From Selaginella tamariscina (Eukaryota; Streptophyta; Lycopodiopsida; Selaginellales; Selaginellaceae): DNA of 64,000 nucleotides. The DNA lies in NCBI GenBank assembly GCA_003024785.1, contig PUQB01000386.1, forward strand, positions 1-64,000, in the 5' to 3' direction. The notes below the pieces were generated by a model. That model was not told the DNA's origin. It did no database searches and worked only from the letters and a program-made list of their open reading frames with translations. Shown here one piece after another: positions 10,800 through 21,670 of this stretch (position 1 is the first letter of the stretch; every line of letters begins with the position of its first letter). Both the position numbers and the translations under genes were made by a program.

Positions 10800-12208
10800 T
10801 TTTTAAAAATTTGAATTTCTGACATATGTATTGTCGGTCTGACATGTAAATTTGAAAATGCATTTAATTTCCCACTCAAATTCAGATCTGGTTCTTTCTC
10901 CGGCAAGGGTTTCTTCATTTCTGTATTTTTCACTCTTTAGATCTTCTTTTTTCTTCATAGTGATCATCTCAGGAGCGAGATTAAATTGGGTGCTATTCTT
11001 TATAGGAAAGCACGGCGCCTTCAGTGCTGTTTACAAGTAAGTATTATAAACAAATTTAAAAATACTTATAAAGATTCACTCTCTTACATTCTCTCTTAAA
11101 ATTACAATTTAGGGGTTTAGGAATGCATTAGGATTATAATATATTCCGTTAGGGATTTATCCCGTTTAAATATCCTTTTAACTTAATATTCTAGGTTAAC
11201 CGGGGCGGCGGGATTAATCCGGCCATTTCTTTTTGCCTCTTCGAAGAGGTGGCGGGATTAATCCCGCCACCATCTCTCGGGCAATGCTTCTCCGCCACTG
11301 AAAAAGAGTGGCGGGATTAATCCCGCCGATAACCTTCTCAACTGATGAAGAGTTACCAGAATTTATTAGAAAGAGTTGTTGGCGGATTAATCCCGCCAAC
11401 CATTTTAGGAGGCAGGGAAGGGGTGGCGGGATTAATCTCGCCACCACATCCCTGTTTTAAGGATTTGGGGACAGGATTTATCCCGAGATCTCTTTGAAAT
11501 CATAGTTTTGGAGAGAGTTATGTGCGGGTTTAATCCCGCCACCCATTCCCCGTCGTAAGAATTGTGGGCGGGATTAATCCCGCCTTGGACTCCCTCCGAC
11601 AAGGAAGAGCCGGCGGGATTAATCCCGCCGCCTCTTCCTCCTCGGGGGAGTCCGGCGGGATTAATCCCGCCGACTCTCTCCGACGAGAGAGTCCGGCGGG
11701 ATTAATCCCGCCGACTCCCTCCCGAGAGAGGTCGGCGGGATTAATCCCGCCGGCTCTTCCTTGTCGGAGGGAGTCCAAGGCGGGATTAATCCCGCCGACT
11801 CTCTCCGAAGGGGTTGAGTCGGCGGCGGATTAATCCCGCCGGACTCCTTCCTCGTCGAGAGAGTCGGCGGGATTAATCCCGCCGGACTCCCCCGAGGAGG
11901 AAGAGGCAGCGGGATTAATCCCGCCGGCTCTTCCTTGTCGGAGGGAGTCCAAGGCGGGATTAATCCCGCCGACTCTCTCCGAAGGGGTTGAGTCGGCGGC
12001 GGGATTAATCCCGCCGACCGTTCCTCGTCAGAGGGATTCGTGGGCGGGATTAATCCCGCCCATCAGTTGTATTAATCAAACATGAGATATTATCTCTAAA
12101 CATAATTATGTATTATTGCATATGCATATTATTAAGTAACCGTAATTCAGATTTCTTAGAAATATTGCATAAACAGATATCATAAATAATACAATTATTT
12201 ATGTGCAG
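10800..12208 (+). promoter_or_regulatory. Probable 5' leader exon and long leader intron of the transposase gene
   Basis: A less AT-rich stretch ends at the donor 'tttacaa|gtaagtatt' (intron from 11037), and 'ttatgtgcag|gacaatatg' at 12199-12208 is a good acceptor just before the transposase ATG. The 62-codon open frame ending at 11040 is out of phase with the transposase after this splice and has no family look, so the exon is taken as untranslated. The inferred 1.2-kb intron would contain dyad array 2. This is inference from splice motifs only. Confidence 0.35.
11207..12060. repeat. Dyad array 2: about 18 copies of GGCGGGATTAATCCCGCC
   Basis: Eighteen copies, 12 perfect. From 11567 the starts are 11567, 11612, 11654, 11695, 11734, 11779, 11824, 11866, 11909, 11953, 11998 and 12043, so spacing is 39-45 bp. 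Spacers here carry 'gactctctccgacgagagagtc'-like text that is itself palindromic, and the spacer set is shuffled and inverted within the array. The spacers differ from those of array 1 while the 18-bp core is the same, pointing to selection or conversion on the core. Confidence 0.95.
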
Positions 12209-12214
12209 GACAAT

Positions 12215-15200
12215 ATGTTTAATACTGGAGATAAAGTATGTCTTCTTCGGAACAACGAGATAGTTGGCACTGGAACTGTGGAAGTTCGAGATAATAATGC
12301 ATCATGTCACAATATTGCCCAAGGATCTTGTGTGTACGTATGGGTGAACACCATTTACAAGCATGTTGAGGTTCTGGGAATGGAATTTGAGGAGGGTTCT
12401 CCTGTATTGTGGAATTTGGATGAAGTCAAGGCTGACACAGAATATGCAGAGTCACAAACAAATAGTAGCACGAGTTTACCAGATGATGGCTTGCCTGCTG
12501 TGATGGATGAGGTGATTCTCTTTCTTCATGAGATTGAAGTCGGAAGAGGCATCATCACAGCTATAAATCCAATGGAAGCAGTGTCAGAAGAGAAACTAGG
12601 GTCCGACTTCGTGGGTGTAGTTGTGACAGAGGTTTCACCTAATGGCACATTGTATCCTGGATCCCTCGTGAGGTGGCGAACATCTGAATTAAGACGGCAA
12701 GATGGTTCAACATATTCTGGGTTGGATTTCAATAATAACAACCCGGAAGAACAACTCATATTTGAAGAGGTTCCTTGCATTGGTCCTATTGTAAGAAAAA
12801 GGCGATTCATGGGTTGTAGATCTTCCCCTGCAAGTTTCAGCAAGAGGGTAAAGATGGATCCTACATCTTCCGAAAGTGTTACGACATTTCCACGATTGAC
12901 TGTTGCAAGAAGAAGTGTTGTCAGATGGCAGACCGGAATGAAATTACCCAATGTAGACATGTCTTTCGTATGCTCACCCAAAAGCAAAGGCATGAGTTTG
13001 TATATGCTGCACTAACTGGGTGTATTGATGGAATGGCCTCAGACACAGGTTATCAGAGTACATCCATGGTATTTAATAAGGTGGCCATCTGCTTCAAAGC
13101 TTGGTACAGTATATACGGGATCCCAAAGACCACGTTCTACCGTCGGAGGGATGAGTGGCTAGACGGAGCGCGAACCTTAATTCATGGGAACACTCGCTTG
13201 GTCAAAACCCGCTCTCACATCATGGCAGCCATAGAGATACTCAAGGCTTTTGTGGAAGCAAATGCAGACAGGATGCCTCACAAATGCCGAACCACAAATG
13301 CAGGGGTCAGGGAAAATCTCAAGGTTTTGCCTTCAATCTACACTAATTGAAACTGTGTGAACATGTGAACAAGTGCCTCAGTTTGATGGGGCTCCAAGCA
13401 ATCTGCACTGGTACCTTCAACAACATATGGAATACTCATTTTAAGGATGTGGAGATTGCAAAACACTCTAGCTTTTCTAAGTGTGACACTTGTACATCAT
13501 TGAAGGCTGCAGAGGCTTGTGCAAAAACCTTGGTGGAGATCACTACCATTCAAAGGAAGATGGAGGCCCACATGATTGCACAACAAACTTGCCGGTCTCA
13601 GTACTATGCACACCGCATGCTTTCTGTGTCACGCCCATCAGAGTACCTGTGCTTAATCCATGACAAGATGGATCATTCAAAGACCAGCTTCCAAAGCTCT
13701 TTGCAACACCAAAGTGCCTTGGAAATGTCATGAAACTTCCGATTTCATTGACAGGTTGCTAACACATGGACACGGTTGTGAGTCATATGGACACTTTTCA
13801 CTTCCACATTGGTCTAGCGACTCCAATTTCACTATTGGGTCGTTAGCCATGTGTTTCAGAAACCTTGAAGCCCACTCACAGACAAGTCCTATCAGTGATC
13901 TCAAAGTGAAGAAACAACACCTTCAACCTTTACATAATGCTCTCATGAACACATCTCACTTGAGGCTACTTGGGAATATGAGAGGCATTGTCAACAGCCT
14001 GCACAGAAATAGATGGCCCTGTTGAGAGTTCTGGTTCAGTGGAGGGATCTAGCTCAAATAGTGTACATGTGTCCTCAACATCAAATAAGCTTCCTTGTCA
14101 TTTGCTTTTACAGATGGATAATTGTGCAGGCGAGAACAAAAATAGGTAAATCATTTTACTTAAGGGTTCTCAAGCTCATACTTACTTTATTTTCTAGATA
14201 TGTGCTAGCATACTTGTCAATGCTTGTTGCCAAAGGTGTGTTTGAAACAATCACGCTCAGTTTCCTTATGGTTGGTCACACTCATGAAGATATTGATGCG
14301 TTCTTCAGCAAGGTCTCCAACTCTACAAAAGGACAAGTGCACTTACCTTACCGCATATGATGAATCTTTTTGAAAATTGCATCTCCAAAAAAAGTTGTGC
14401 TTTGCTTGTGACTGAGGTGCCAGACTTCAAAAAATTTCTCAAGGAGTATATAAAAGAAGGGAGTGATTCTTTAGTTGGTCACCTTGTGCCGCTACAATTC
14501 TTTTTCTCCATACGAGATGATATACCTATTATGCAGTACAAGTTATGGCCATCAGAGCATGAGTGGTTACCGAAAGAGGGCTTAATGCTCTTCAAAAGTG
14601 GAGAGGATGGAAAGCCACTTCTCCCAGAAGGACAACCAGACCCTATCCATTGAGTGCCCAGCTCAAGGAACAAGAGGTTATTATTGATGGCATCAAAAAA
14701 TATGTGGCATGGGTTCAAAAATCGATGCCAAAGAATTTTGATAAGGCAACTGGTTACTCAGAACTATATAAGCATGTGGTCAACTATTGGGAGACTGTTG
14801 TTCGAGAGTTGGAAGGGCCTACTGTCACAAGTACAGAATTGCAACACCCTTTCTGGCCTAAAACAAGGTGGCGAGAGGAGATTGAAATGACATCACTGAG
14901 CATAGATGACATAGAAGCCAGTAGTGATGTGGAAGTGCAAACCCCACACTTTGTTGGACAAAGGAACCAAAAACCTAAAGCATACTTTGATTGCTGCAAG
15001 GATCTTCAAAAACTAATGATGGTTCTCATTACTCCAGATGCATCATATAATCAGCCTATTTGGATGGGTCAAATTATCGAACACCTGAAGTAATCACAAA
15101 AAATAGTATTGTTAAGGTTGCATGGTTCAAACCACAAAAAAGGCGACACGAGAAGGAGAGCGAAAGATATAATGGATGCCTAGAGAAAACATGGTCTCCC

Positions 15201-15233
15201 AATCAAAAAGACCCAGCATGCTTAAGGGTTTGA
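12215..15233 (+). pseudogene. DDE-like (DUF7869-type) transposase gene, frameshifted
   Basis: Exons 12215-12790, 12841-14145 and 14198-15233 are joined by GT-AG introns of 50 and 52 nt; intact length would be about 970 residues. The N-terminus has two small beta-rich modules (FNTGDKVCLLRNNEIVGTG and VILFLHEIEVGRGIITAI) like those of plant transposase-associated proteins. A Cys cluster (CCKKKCC) and CDTC follow. The core has LCLIHDKMDHSK, then LLQMDNCAGENKN across the second intron, then VGHTHEDIDAFFSKV. These three acidic motifs match the pattern of DUF7869-type proteins and suggest an RNase-H-fold DDE nuclease; the family name is from memory, not a search. Frame breaks lie near 13350, 13684, 13755, 13983, 14331, 14650 and 15085, most explained by one lost base. 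The stop codon 15231-15233 is inside the right TIR, tying the gene to that terminus. Confidence 0.65.
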
Positions 15234-15368
15234 CTGCTAAGTGTGGTGCGAAATGACCCTAAGTCACCTATATATTATCTCTGGCTTTTAATCAATGACC
15301 ATAGACATTAAATTGCTCTAATATTTAACTTTGAACCAATGACCATAAACATTAAATTGCTCTAATAT
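15218..15368 (+). repeat. Right copy of the 151-bp direct repeat (right TIR 15218-15259 plus flank)
   Basis: The first 42 bp are the right terminal inverted repeat, then TAA, then about 106 bp of copy-A flank. The flank continues to 15387, where the Ty3 element enters a third repeat of the 'accaatga' motif. Confidence 0.85.
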
Positions 15369-15387
15369 ATGGTCGTAAACCAATGAT

Positions 15388-15759
15388 TGTCAAGCCACGA
15401 TTCAAGAGCATAATAAGAACAAGGAGGCTTGACTTCAAAAGCAAGGCAAGAGCAAAGAACAAGACAAGAACAAGGAACAGAACAAGAATGATCGTAGAAT
15501 GACTGGTATTGAGAGTAACTAATTGTATAACAATTAGGTCGAAGCTTTTATATTCACGACTTCAAGAGCTAATCTAGGCATAAGCTAAAAATAATACTCT
15601 AGGAGCTAATCTAGGCATGAGCTAAAAATAATGTCCCTTATCCTATAGGTATATCTTGTAAGCATATCATGTAGGCATATCTTATTGATATATCCTGTAG
15701 GTGTATCTTATAGGCATATCATGTATCTTGTATTATGTATTCTGTATCGGGTCGTGACA
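15388..15759 (-). repeat. 3' LTR of Ty3 element 1
   Basis: 372 bp, starting TGTCAAGCCACG and ending TCGGGTCGTGACA on the plus strand; it matches 19052-19413. Confidence 0.92.
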
Positions 15760-15872
15760 ACACCTCCTCCCTAAGGATGAGTTTTATGAGTCTTGGGACC
15801 TGGTTTAGCAGGATAACATTGATGGAAGGAAGCAACCTTGGAAGAAGTATGGAGTAAATTGGATGCAGGTTT

Positions 15873-17000
15873 TCAAGTGCGATTGGTAAGCAAATAACCT
15901 TTCCAATTCACCAAGTATTGAAGTTGGCAGTGATGAAGACGAGAATCAAGGATGGCTGCAACTTCGTACTTAGGTTCATCGTCAATAACCACAGGAGGGG
16001 GAGGAGAAAAAGCACGACTAGGAAGGGAAGAAGGATGATACGGTTCCAACAAAGAGGTGTGAAACACAGGATAAAGTTTCACAGTAGATGGTAGTTCTAG
16101 TTGAAAAGCTACAGGATTGACCTCAGCCACAATCCTGTAAGGGCCCAATCATTGAAAATCCAACTTAGAAGAAGGCCTGTTGGTGTGAATATGCCAACAA
16201 AGAAGCCATATGAGATCACCAATCTTTTATGCATGTGCCAGCTGACGATGAGCATCAGTATGACGCTTGTACTGTTCCTAATAGATGAACTCGGAGATCA
16301 TCTTGTACATTACGAAGATGCTAAAGATGATCCTATACTGCATGAGCGGAAGAAGGAAAAGTATAAGGAGCAAAGTCAAAATGTGGATGGTAGCCAGTAA
16401 GAGCAAAGAAAGGTAGATGCGTGAATGGAGTTGTTGTAAGCAAACTCTACCATAGGAAGAAGGTCCAACCAATTGTCATGTTGGTAACTGATGAAGCAGC
16501 GAAGATAATGCTCTAAGGTCTAAATCGTGCGTTCTGACTGTTCATCAGTTTGCGGATGATATATTGAAGAAAGATCCGCTTTAACTTGTAAATTCCGGAG
16601 AAGCTCTCGCCAAAATCTGGACATGAATTGTGGGTCTCGATCAGAAACAATGCTCTCAAGAAGACTATGATGTCGGAACACTTTGCGGATCACCAACTCA
16701 GCAATTGTCTGGCTTGTAGCCGTTTTGTTACAGGGTAAAAAATGAGCATGTTTGGTGAAATGGTCAACCACTACAAGAACTGCATCAAATCCATGAGAAG
16801 GAGAAAGATCTCTGAAGAAATCCATAAATGGATCTCCAAGAAGCAGAGGGAACATGAAGAGAACGAAGAAGACCAGAGGGTGCGTGATGAAGCATCTTTG
16901 ACCTGTTGCAGGTGTCACAACTCCGTAAAAACTTTTTCACAAAACCTCGCAACCTAGGCCACCAATAGTTGCGAGTCACCAACTCAACTGTCTTGGCCAC
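15873..17000 (-). pseudogene. Integrase plus chromodomain region of Ty3 element 1
   Basis: The zinc-binding part shows NYWWPRLRGFVKKF and CDTCNRSK. The catalytic core shows VVVDHFTKHAHFLP, SIVSDRDPQF and HPQTDEQSERTI, the D, D and E positions of retroviral-type integrases. Farther on is FHTSLLEPY and then YEVAAILDSRLHH...YLVNWKGY, a chromodomain-like end typical of chromoviruses, which direct integration into chromatin. Frameshifts and stops break the region, so no active protein is expected. Confidence 0.88.
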
Positions 17001-17170
17001 ACCAAAATGTCATGTAGTCAGGGTATCATGACAATCCTGTACCACACGAATCCTGTAAACACCAACAGGAATGTACATAAGACCTTCTTAGTACATGAGT
17101 CCGTCTTGTATGGCAAACAACTTGTAGTCTGTATGGGAACTAGAGGAAGAGGAGTTTGTGATGTTAGGAC

Positions 17171-18330
17171 TTATGTGTGAGAACACATTCTTTGCCAAAT
17201 CGGTTGTAGCCAATTGCAAACGGATGCCCTATAGAAGTGTTGAATATGCTGGAGCCTGATGAACCTGTAGTGCCACAAACCAAAATTGATCAGGACCCAA
17301 CAACATTTGCTTTTGACAGTCATATGCAGGATTGCCTGGGGTTGGTGCAAGGTAAGAACGCCTAAACAATGCATCCGCTTTGCCATTTCAAAAACCAAGC
17401 ATGTATATGATGACAAAATCAAAACGTGATAAGAATTCAGCCCACCTAGCTTGTCACCGACTGAGAACTCGAGCCGTTTTAAAAAACTTTAAGTTCTTGT
17501 GATCCATAAGAACTTGTACAGGATGCACAACACCTTTCAGGAAGTGCCGCCACTCCTCAAACGAATCCACAATGGCCTTGAGTTCCTTGTCATAAATCTC
17601 ATAATTGACCTCCATCAAAAGGAACTTATGAGACTTGTCTTCTCCAACTTGTGATAGGATAGAACCTACTGAAAAGTCCGAAGCATCTGCTTCAACAAAG
17701 AAAGGACGAGAAAGATCAGGATGTGCTAAAATCGGAGCTGTTGTGAAGGCGTCCTTGAGTGCTATGAATGCATGTTCCACCTTGTCGGACCAAGAGAAAT
17801 CCCTTGTGCACTTGGTGAGTTTCGTGAGTGGAAGTACGTGTTTGGAGAAGTCATGTATGAATCGCCTGTAGAAATTTGCGAAACCAACGAAACATTATAT
17901 GTCTCGTACAGACTTAGGCCTCTCCCAGTCCATAACAGTCTTCACCTTGTGCATGTCTATTGAGACATTGGCAGGAGAGATGATGTGCCTAAGAATTCCA
18001 CAGTATCCCTGTCGAAAAACACTTCTCCAACTTCGCATATAGGCCATGCTCGTGAAGCTTCTATAGAACTAATTGTACATGCTTGTCATATGCTGCTTGG
18101 TCCTTGGAGAAAATCGGGATGTCATCGAGGTAGATCACCACAAATTGATCCAAGAAGTCGTGAAAGATGTTGTTCACCATATGTTGGAACACAGCTGGGT
18201 ATTTATAAGTCCGAAAGGCATTACCATGTACTCGAAGTGTCCATACCTTGTATGAAAGGCAGTCTTCCACTCATCGCCTGGACGAATCTGTACAAGATTG
18301 TAGGCCCCTTGTAAGTTGATTTTCGTGAAC
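17171..18330 (-). pseudogene. Reverse transcriptase / RNase H remnant of Ty3 element 1
   Basis: RNase H shows FFVEADASDFSVGSIL and LMDHKNLKFF, RT shows VVIYLDDIPIFSKD and, upstream, [16 protein letters not shown]. The N-terminal RT and protease are absent: just upstream of the RT text the frame runs into gag text near 18328-18350, so an internal deletion has joined gag to RT. Several frame breaks follow. Confidence 0.85.
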
Positions 18331-18339
18331 ACCTTTGCT

Positions 18340-18951
18340 CCTCAAGGTCATCCACGTCATCCCTCAACCCAAAACGGAAGTGTTCGATTAATGCAGTCTC
18401 ATCGCATGGAATGTTCATGCAAAATTGTTGAAATTTGGATGCATAGACGGAAACTAGTCAAGATCCTTGTGCGAATTTCCTTAACTTTGCGCATGCAGAA
18501 CGGTACTTATTAAGATTTCCAAAGTAGGCTTCAAAGGCAGCTACAAATCCTTCAAAGTCTTCCATCAATGGGTCGTCACGCTCCAGCAAAAGGGCAACCC
18601 AAGCCCGTGGGAATCCAATAGTAAGGATGCCAAAAGCCAACTTTTTTGCATCAATCAAGTAGCGGCGTGGTTGCATGTGGATCAAAAGCCTGATCTAATT
18701 CAGGAAACCTTGGAAATCGGTGCGATTGCCACTGGACTTCTCTGGTATGTTAATCTTTGGCTCTGAAGAATCAATGGAGAAGGAACCACGGATGCTTGAG
18801 AGAGAGCTTGCGCAACAGCCTTGGAGGATGCATCAGTAGCTGCATGCGCCGCGCTGGTGGAACTTTGTAGATTTTGTGACCACTTGGCGCAAAGTGGCCA
18901 ACTCATGAAGCAACATTTGGTGCTCGCGTTGAAATTGCTCAAAATTGCCAT
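18340..18951 (-). pseudogene. gag remnant of Ty3 element 1
   Basis: Minus-strand frames read LLERDDPLMEDFEGFVAAF, ACAKLRKFAQGS and LIEHFRFGLRDDV, matching the usual Ty3 capsid pattern. There is an out-of-frame junction between the N-terminal segment and the rest near 18690, and the C-terminal part including any zinc knuckle is deleted. Confidence 0.75.
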
Positions 18952-19051
18952 GATCTGTGAAAGAAAAGAAAGGAGGAAAACAAGGAAGAAGAACCAAGAA
19001 AAAAAAAAGTAATTGGAAATCGAAAAGTTATGAAAGTAGTTTTTATCAAAC

Positions 19052-19413
19052 TGTCAATCCACGACCCAAGAGCATGATAAGAACAAGGAGGCTTGACTTC
19101 AAAAATAAGGCAAGAGCAAGGAACAAGACAAAAATGATCGTAGAATGATTAGTGTTGATAATAATTAATTATACAACAATTAGGTCGGAGCTTTTATACT
19201 CACAACTCCAAGAGCTAATCTATGCATAAGCTAAAAATAGTACTCTAGGAGCTAATTTAGGCATGAGCTAAAAATAATGTTCATTATCCTGTAAGCATAT
19301 TTTGTAAGCATATCCTGTTGATATATCCTATAGGTATGTCTTATAGGCATATCCTGTATCCCATATCTTGTATCCTATAGGTCGTATCCTATATTTTATA
19401 TCGGGTCGTGACA
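19052..19413 (-). repeat. 5' LTR of Ty3 element 1
   Basis: 362 bp, TGTCAATCCACG...GGGTCGTGACA on the plus strand. It differs from the other LTR by many substitutions and small indels, so the insertion is not recent. Confidence 0.92.
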
Positions 19414-21499
19414 ATGACTATAGACATTAAATTGCTCTATTATTCACAATGTTTCCCAAACACTCCATACAAGCCATTGAGTAAACATGTTGCTTTTATT
19501 ACATACGATATGTCTCAAATATTAAATCATTTTAAATAATTAATGACATTGATATTTTATGTTTGTCTTATTCCTAAACAATTAATTATGTGCATGCGTG
19601 CCTATGTGCACACATGGATGTGCCACGTGCACATGTACATGTTGTGCATAAGTGCATAATATTTTGTGCAAAACGTTTTCAACAACAAAATTAATTAATC
19701 AATTAATTAAAATTTAATTATATTTAAACAAGGACCTATTAACCATGTTTTTTATATATGATGTATTTTAAAACTTTAAATCAAACAAACCTTTAAAGTT
19801 AATGCATTTCATTTATACATATGATATAGATGTGCATATCATTATCTTTGCTATATAATTAATCCTTTGGCATTTCGTCGAATGTGTGCATAATTGACTT
19901 AAAAAGTTTAAATCAATTGTAAGCACACTTATGATATATGATAATTTTTTATACTATTTGCAAACTACTGTTAGGTTCTTTTATTAAGGATGAGTCAACA
20001 GCATTCTCCACAAATATTATGCTAAAAACATTGATATGAACTCATACTCAATATCTTGCATTGAACTTTTATCTTTTTATTGTTTCTTGTTAGTGGCATT
20101 ATTCAAATATGGGGAAATGAACTTGACCAAAAGATAAGATGGATATGATAGGATGGGATATGTAGATGTTCTATGAATTTAAGTTGGTTTGACAAAGTGA
20201 TTGTGTTAACATGGCATGTTGTTTATTTTTTATTGTTATTTTAAGTTTCAATTGGTGTGGCTTAAACACTTTGTAATGTTGTTGTAGCCTTTCTTTGTGA
20301 TGTGTTATGTTTGTATGATTCATCCATTAGCTCAGCATATGGGCTTTTGTACATCACACCGTCAATGGCCATAGGAGTTTTTTTTTCAGTGCCTTTATGG
20401 AAGATAAATTTGTTTGTGTTTTAGGGTGTTGGATTGTGTGGGTTAAGCACTTTCCATTGCATTTGTGTTCTAGTTTCATCTTTCTTAGTGATGTTTTGGA
20501 TATGTTTATCTTTTGTTACTGAAGAATATTCAATAGGGATATTCTTGAGAATATGCAATAGAAAACATGCTATTTGTATTTGGAATATATTTCCACAGCA
20601 TATATGGGTTCTCCACTTGTGATTGCTTTTATGCTAGGCTTTCATGGAATTGTTTCATTTTATTTTGTCTTACATTTGTTTAATCTTGGTTGGTTTGGTT
20701 TGTCTGGCTCATGCAATAGTATTTTAATATACAATAAAATCATATGCATCTCAAGCTTTTAAATAAGAAACTTTTAGGTATTTAAATATTCTTTTGAATA
20801 TTTTTAAATATTGTGGAGGTAACATATGGTTAACATATAATATTTCTTATTACATGTATCTTATATTGTGATTATATACACTTTTTTATGTCCATGTTGG
20901 GTCACATCCAAAGCTTCTTTTCGAAGCACCAGCACATGGTCAATTTCATAGGTAATGATGGGTTTAATCTTAATATCATCCTTATATAAAACAAAGGAAT
21001 TGTACAGAAGACTATGTATATATGTAGATACACCAACACATCTAGGAATCTATTAACCTAAGGGACTTATTTGTTATTCCAAAAACCCTAAATCACATGC
21101 TACATATTGAAATCTCCTCACTTGAAAAGATGTATTTATATGTTTTAATTTTATATTTTATTCTAAGTATACATGATGTTAAAATGTTATTTTATATATA
21201 CCAAAATAGATATTACTTGAACTCTAATGGTAATACTATATTGATAGTGTTACTTAAAATTTGTTATGTAAAATAAGAGAAAAGAAAAAAGGCAAGTGGC
21301 TTTTTCCACAAAAGCCACTAAAAAGAATATGTGGCTATGAATGGGAAAAATCATTTTGAAAAACCACTAATGGCATAAGATTTATGTTAATGCTAACATT
21401 TTGTGGCTTTGTAAGGCACTATTAATAGTGCTAATGTATGTGCTTTGATGATGATTTTTTGTGTAGTGCTTTTTATAAAGGGTGCTATTATAGTGGTTC

Positions 21500-21670
21500 T
21501 GTCATAGTTCTAACCTGGTGGGTTGACTACCTGGGTAAAGATTGTGGGATATGTGGGATATATGGGCAAAAGACCCAAGCAGACCTGGGTAATCACGACC
21601 AGGGGCCTCTCATAAATACTAATTGGCCCTTTGCCTAATTGACATAAGGGGAAAGGGAAAAGTTGTGACA
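21500..21670 (+). mobile_element. Solo LTR of a small LTR element (TRIM family)
   Basis: 171 bp, TGTCATAGTTCTAACC...AAAGTTGTGACA, flanked by GGTTC and AGTTC. At the matching place in copy B the whole TRIM element (51422-52157) is still present, so this solo LTR arose in A by recombination between LTRs after the duplication. Confidence 0.85.

Larger units (their letters stand above)
530..15259. mobile_element. Candidate 14.7-kb TIR DNA transposon with cargo genes and dyad arrays
   Basis: The left end GGGTTGTTTTCGCACC (530-545) and the right end, whose reverse complement is GGGTCATTTCGCACC (to 15259), are inverted repeats of about 40 bp. TAA lies outside each end (527-529 and 15260-15262); because the ends begin with G and finish with C the duplication could be read as up to CTAAG. 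The related unfilled site near 47610 has a single CTAAG. Inside are a phosphatase-like gene, a ParB/methyltransferase-like gene, two dyad arrays and a transposase-like gene that stops within the right TIR. Complication: 530-776 is itself a complete TIR-to-TIR unit followed by a copy of the right-hand target flank, so the true left end of the large element is unresolved. The TIR style and short target duplication recall PIF/Harbinger, but the transposase does not look like that family. Confidence 0.6.
15388..19413 (-). mobile_element. Ty3/gypsy chromovirus-type LTR retrotransposon, decayed and internally deleted
   Basis: The LTRs are 15388-15759 and 19052-19413 (TGTCA...TGACA on either strand), clearly alike but with many differences. 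The target duplication is ATGAT (15383-15387) against ATGAC (19414-19418). A purine tract AGGGAGGAGGTG lies directly beside the left LTR on the minus strand, which sets the direction. Coding order on the minus strand is gag, RT, RNase H, integrase, chromodomain. Protease and the N-terminal part of RT are missing. No clear primer-binding site was recognised next to 19052. Confidence 0.92.

Noticed and set aside
10852..11040. 62-codon frame as first coding exon of the transposase
   Set aside because: It ends at a good donor but its phase does not join the transposase frame at 12209; no similarity recognised. Kept only as a possible untranslated leader.
11214..11833. Open frames of 77-89 codons through array 2
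   Set aside because: Same cause as in array 1.
735..15368. The 151-bp direct repeats as LTRs of a retrotransposon
   Set aside because: They contain the DNA-transposon TIR plus outer flank, there is no primer site or polypurine tract beside them, and the enclosed genes are not gag-pol.
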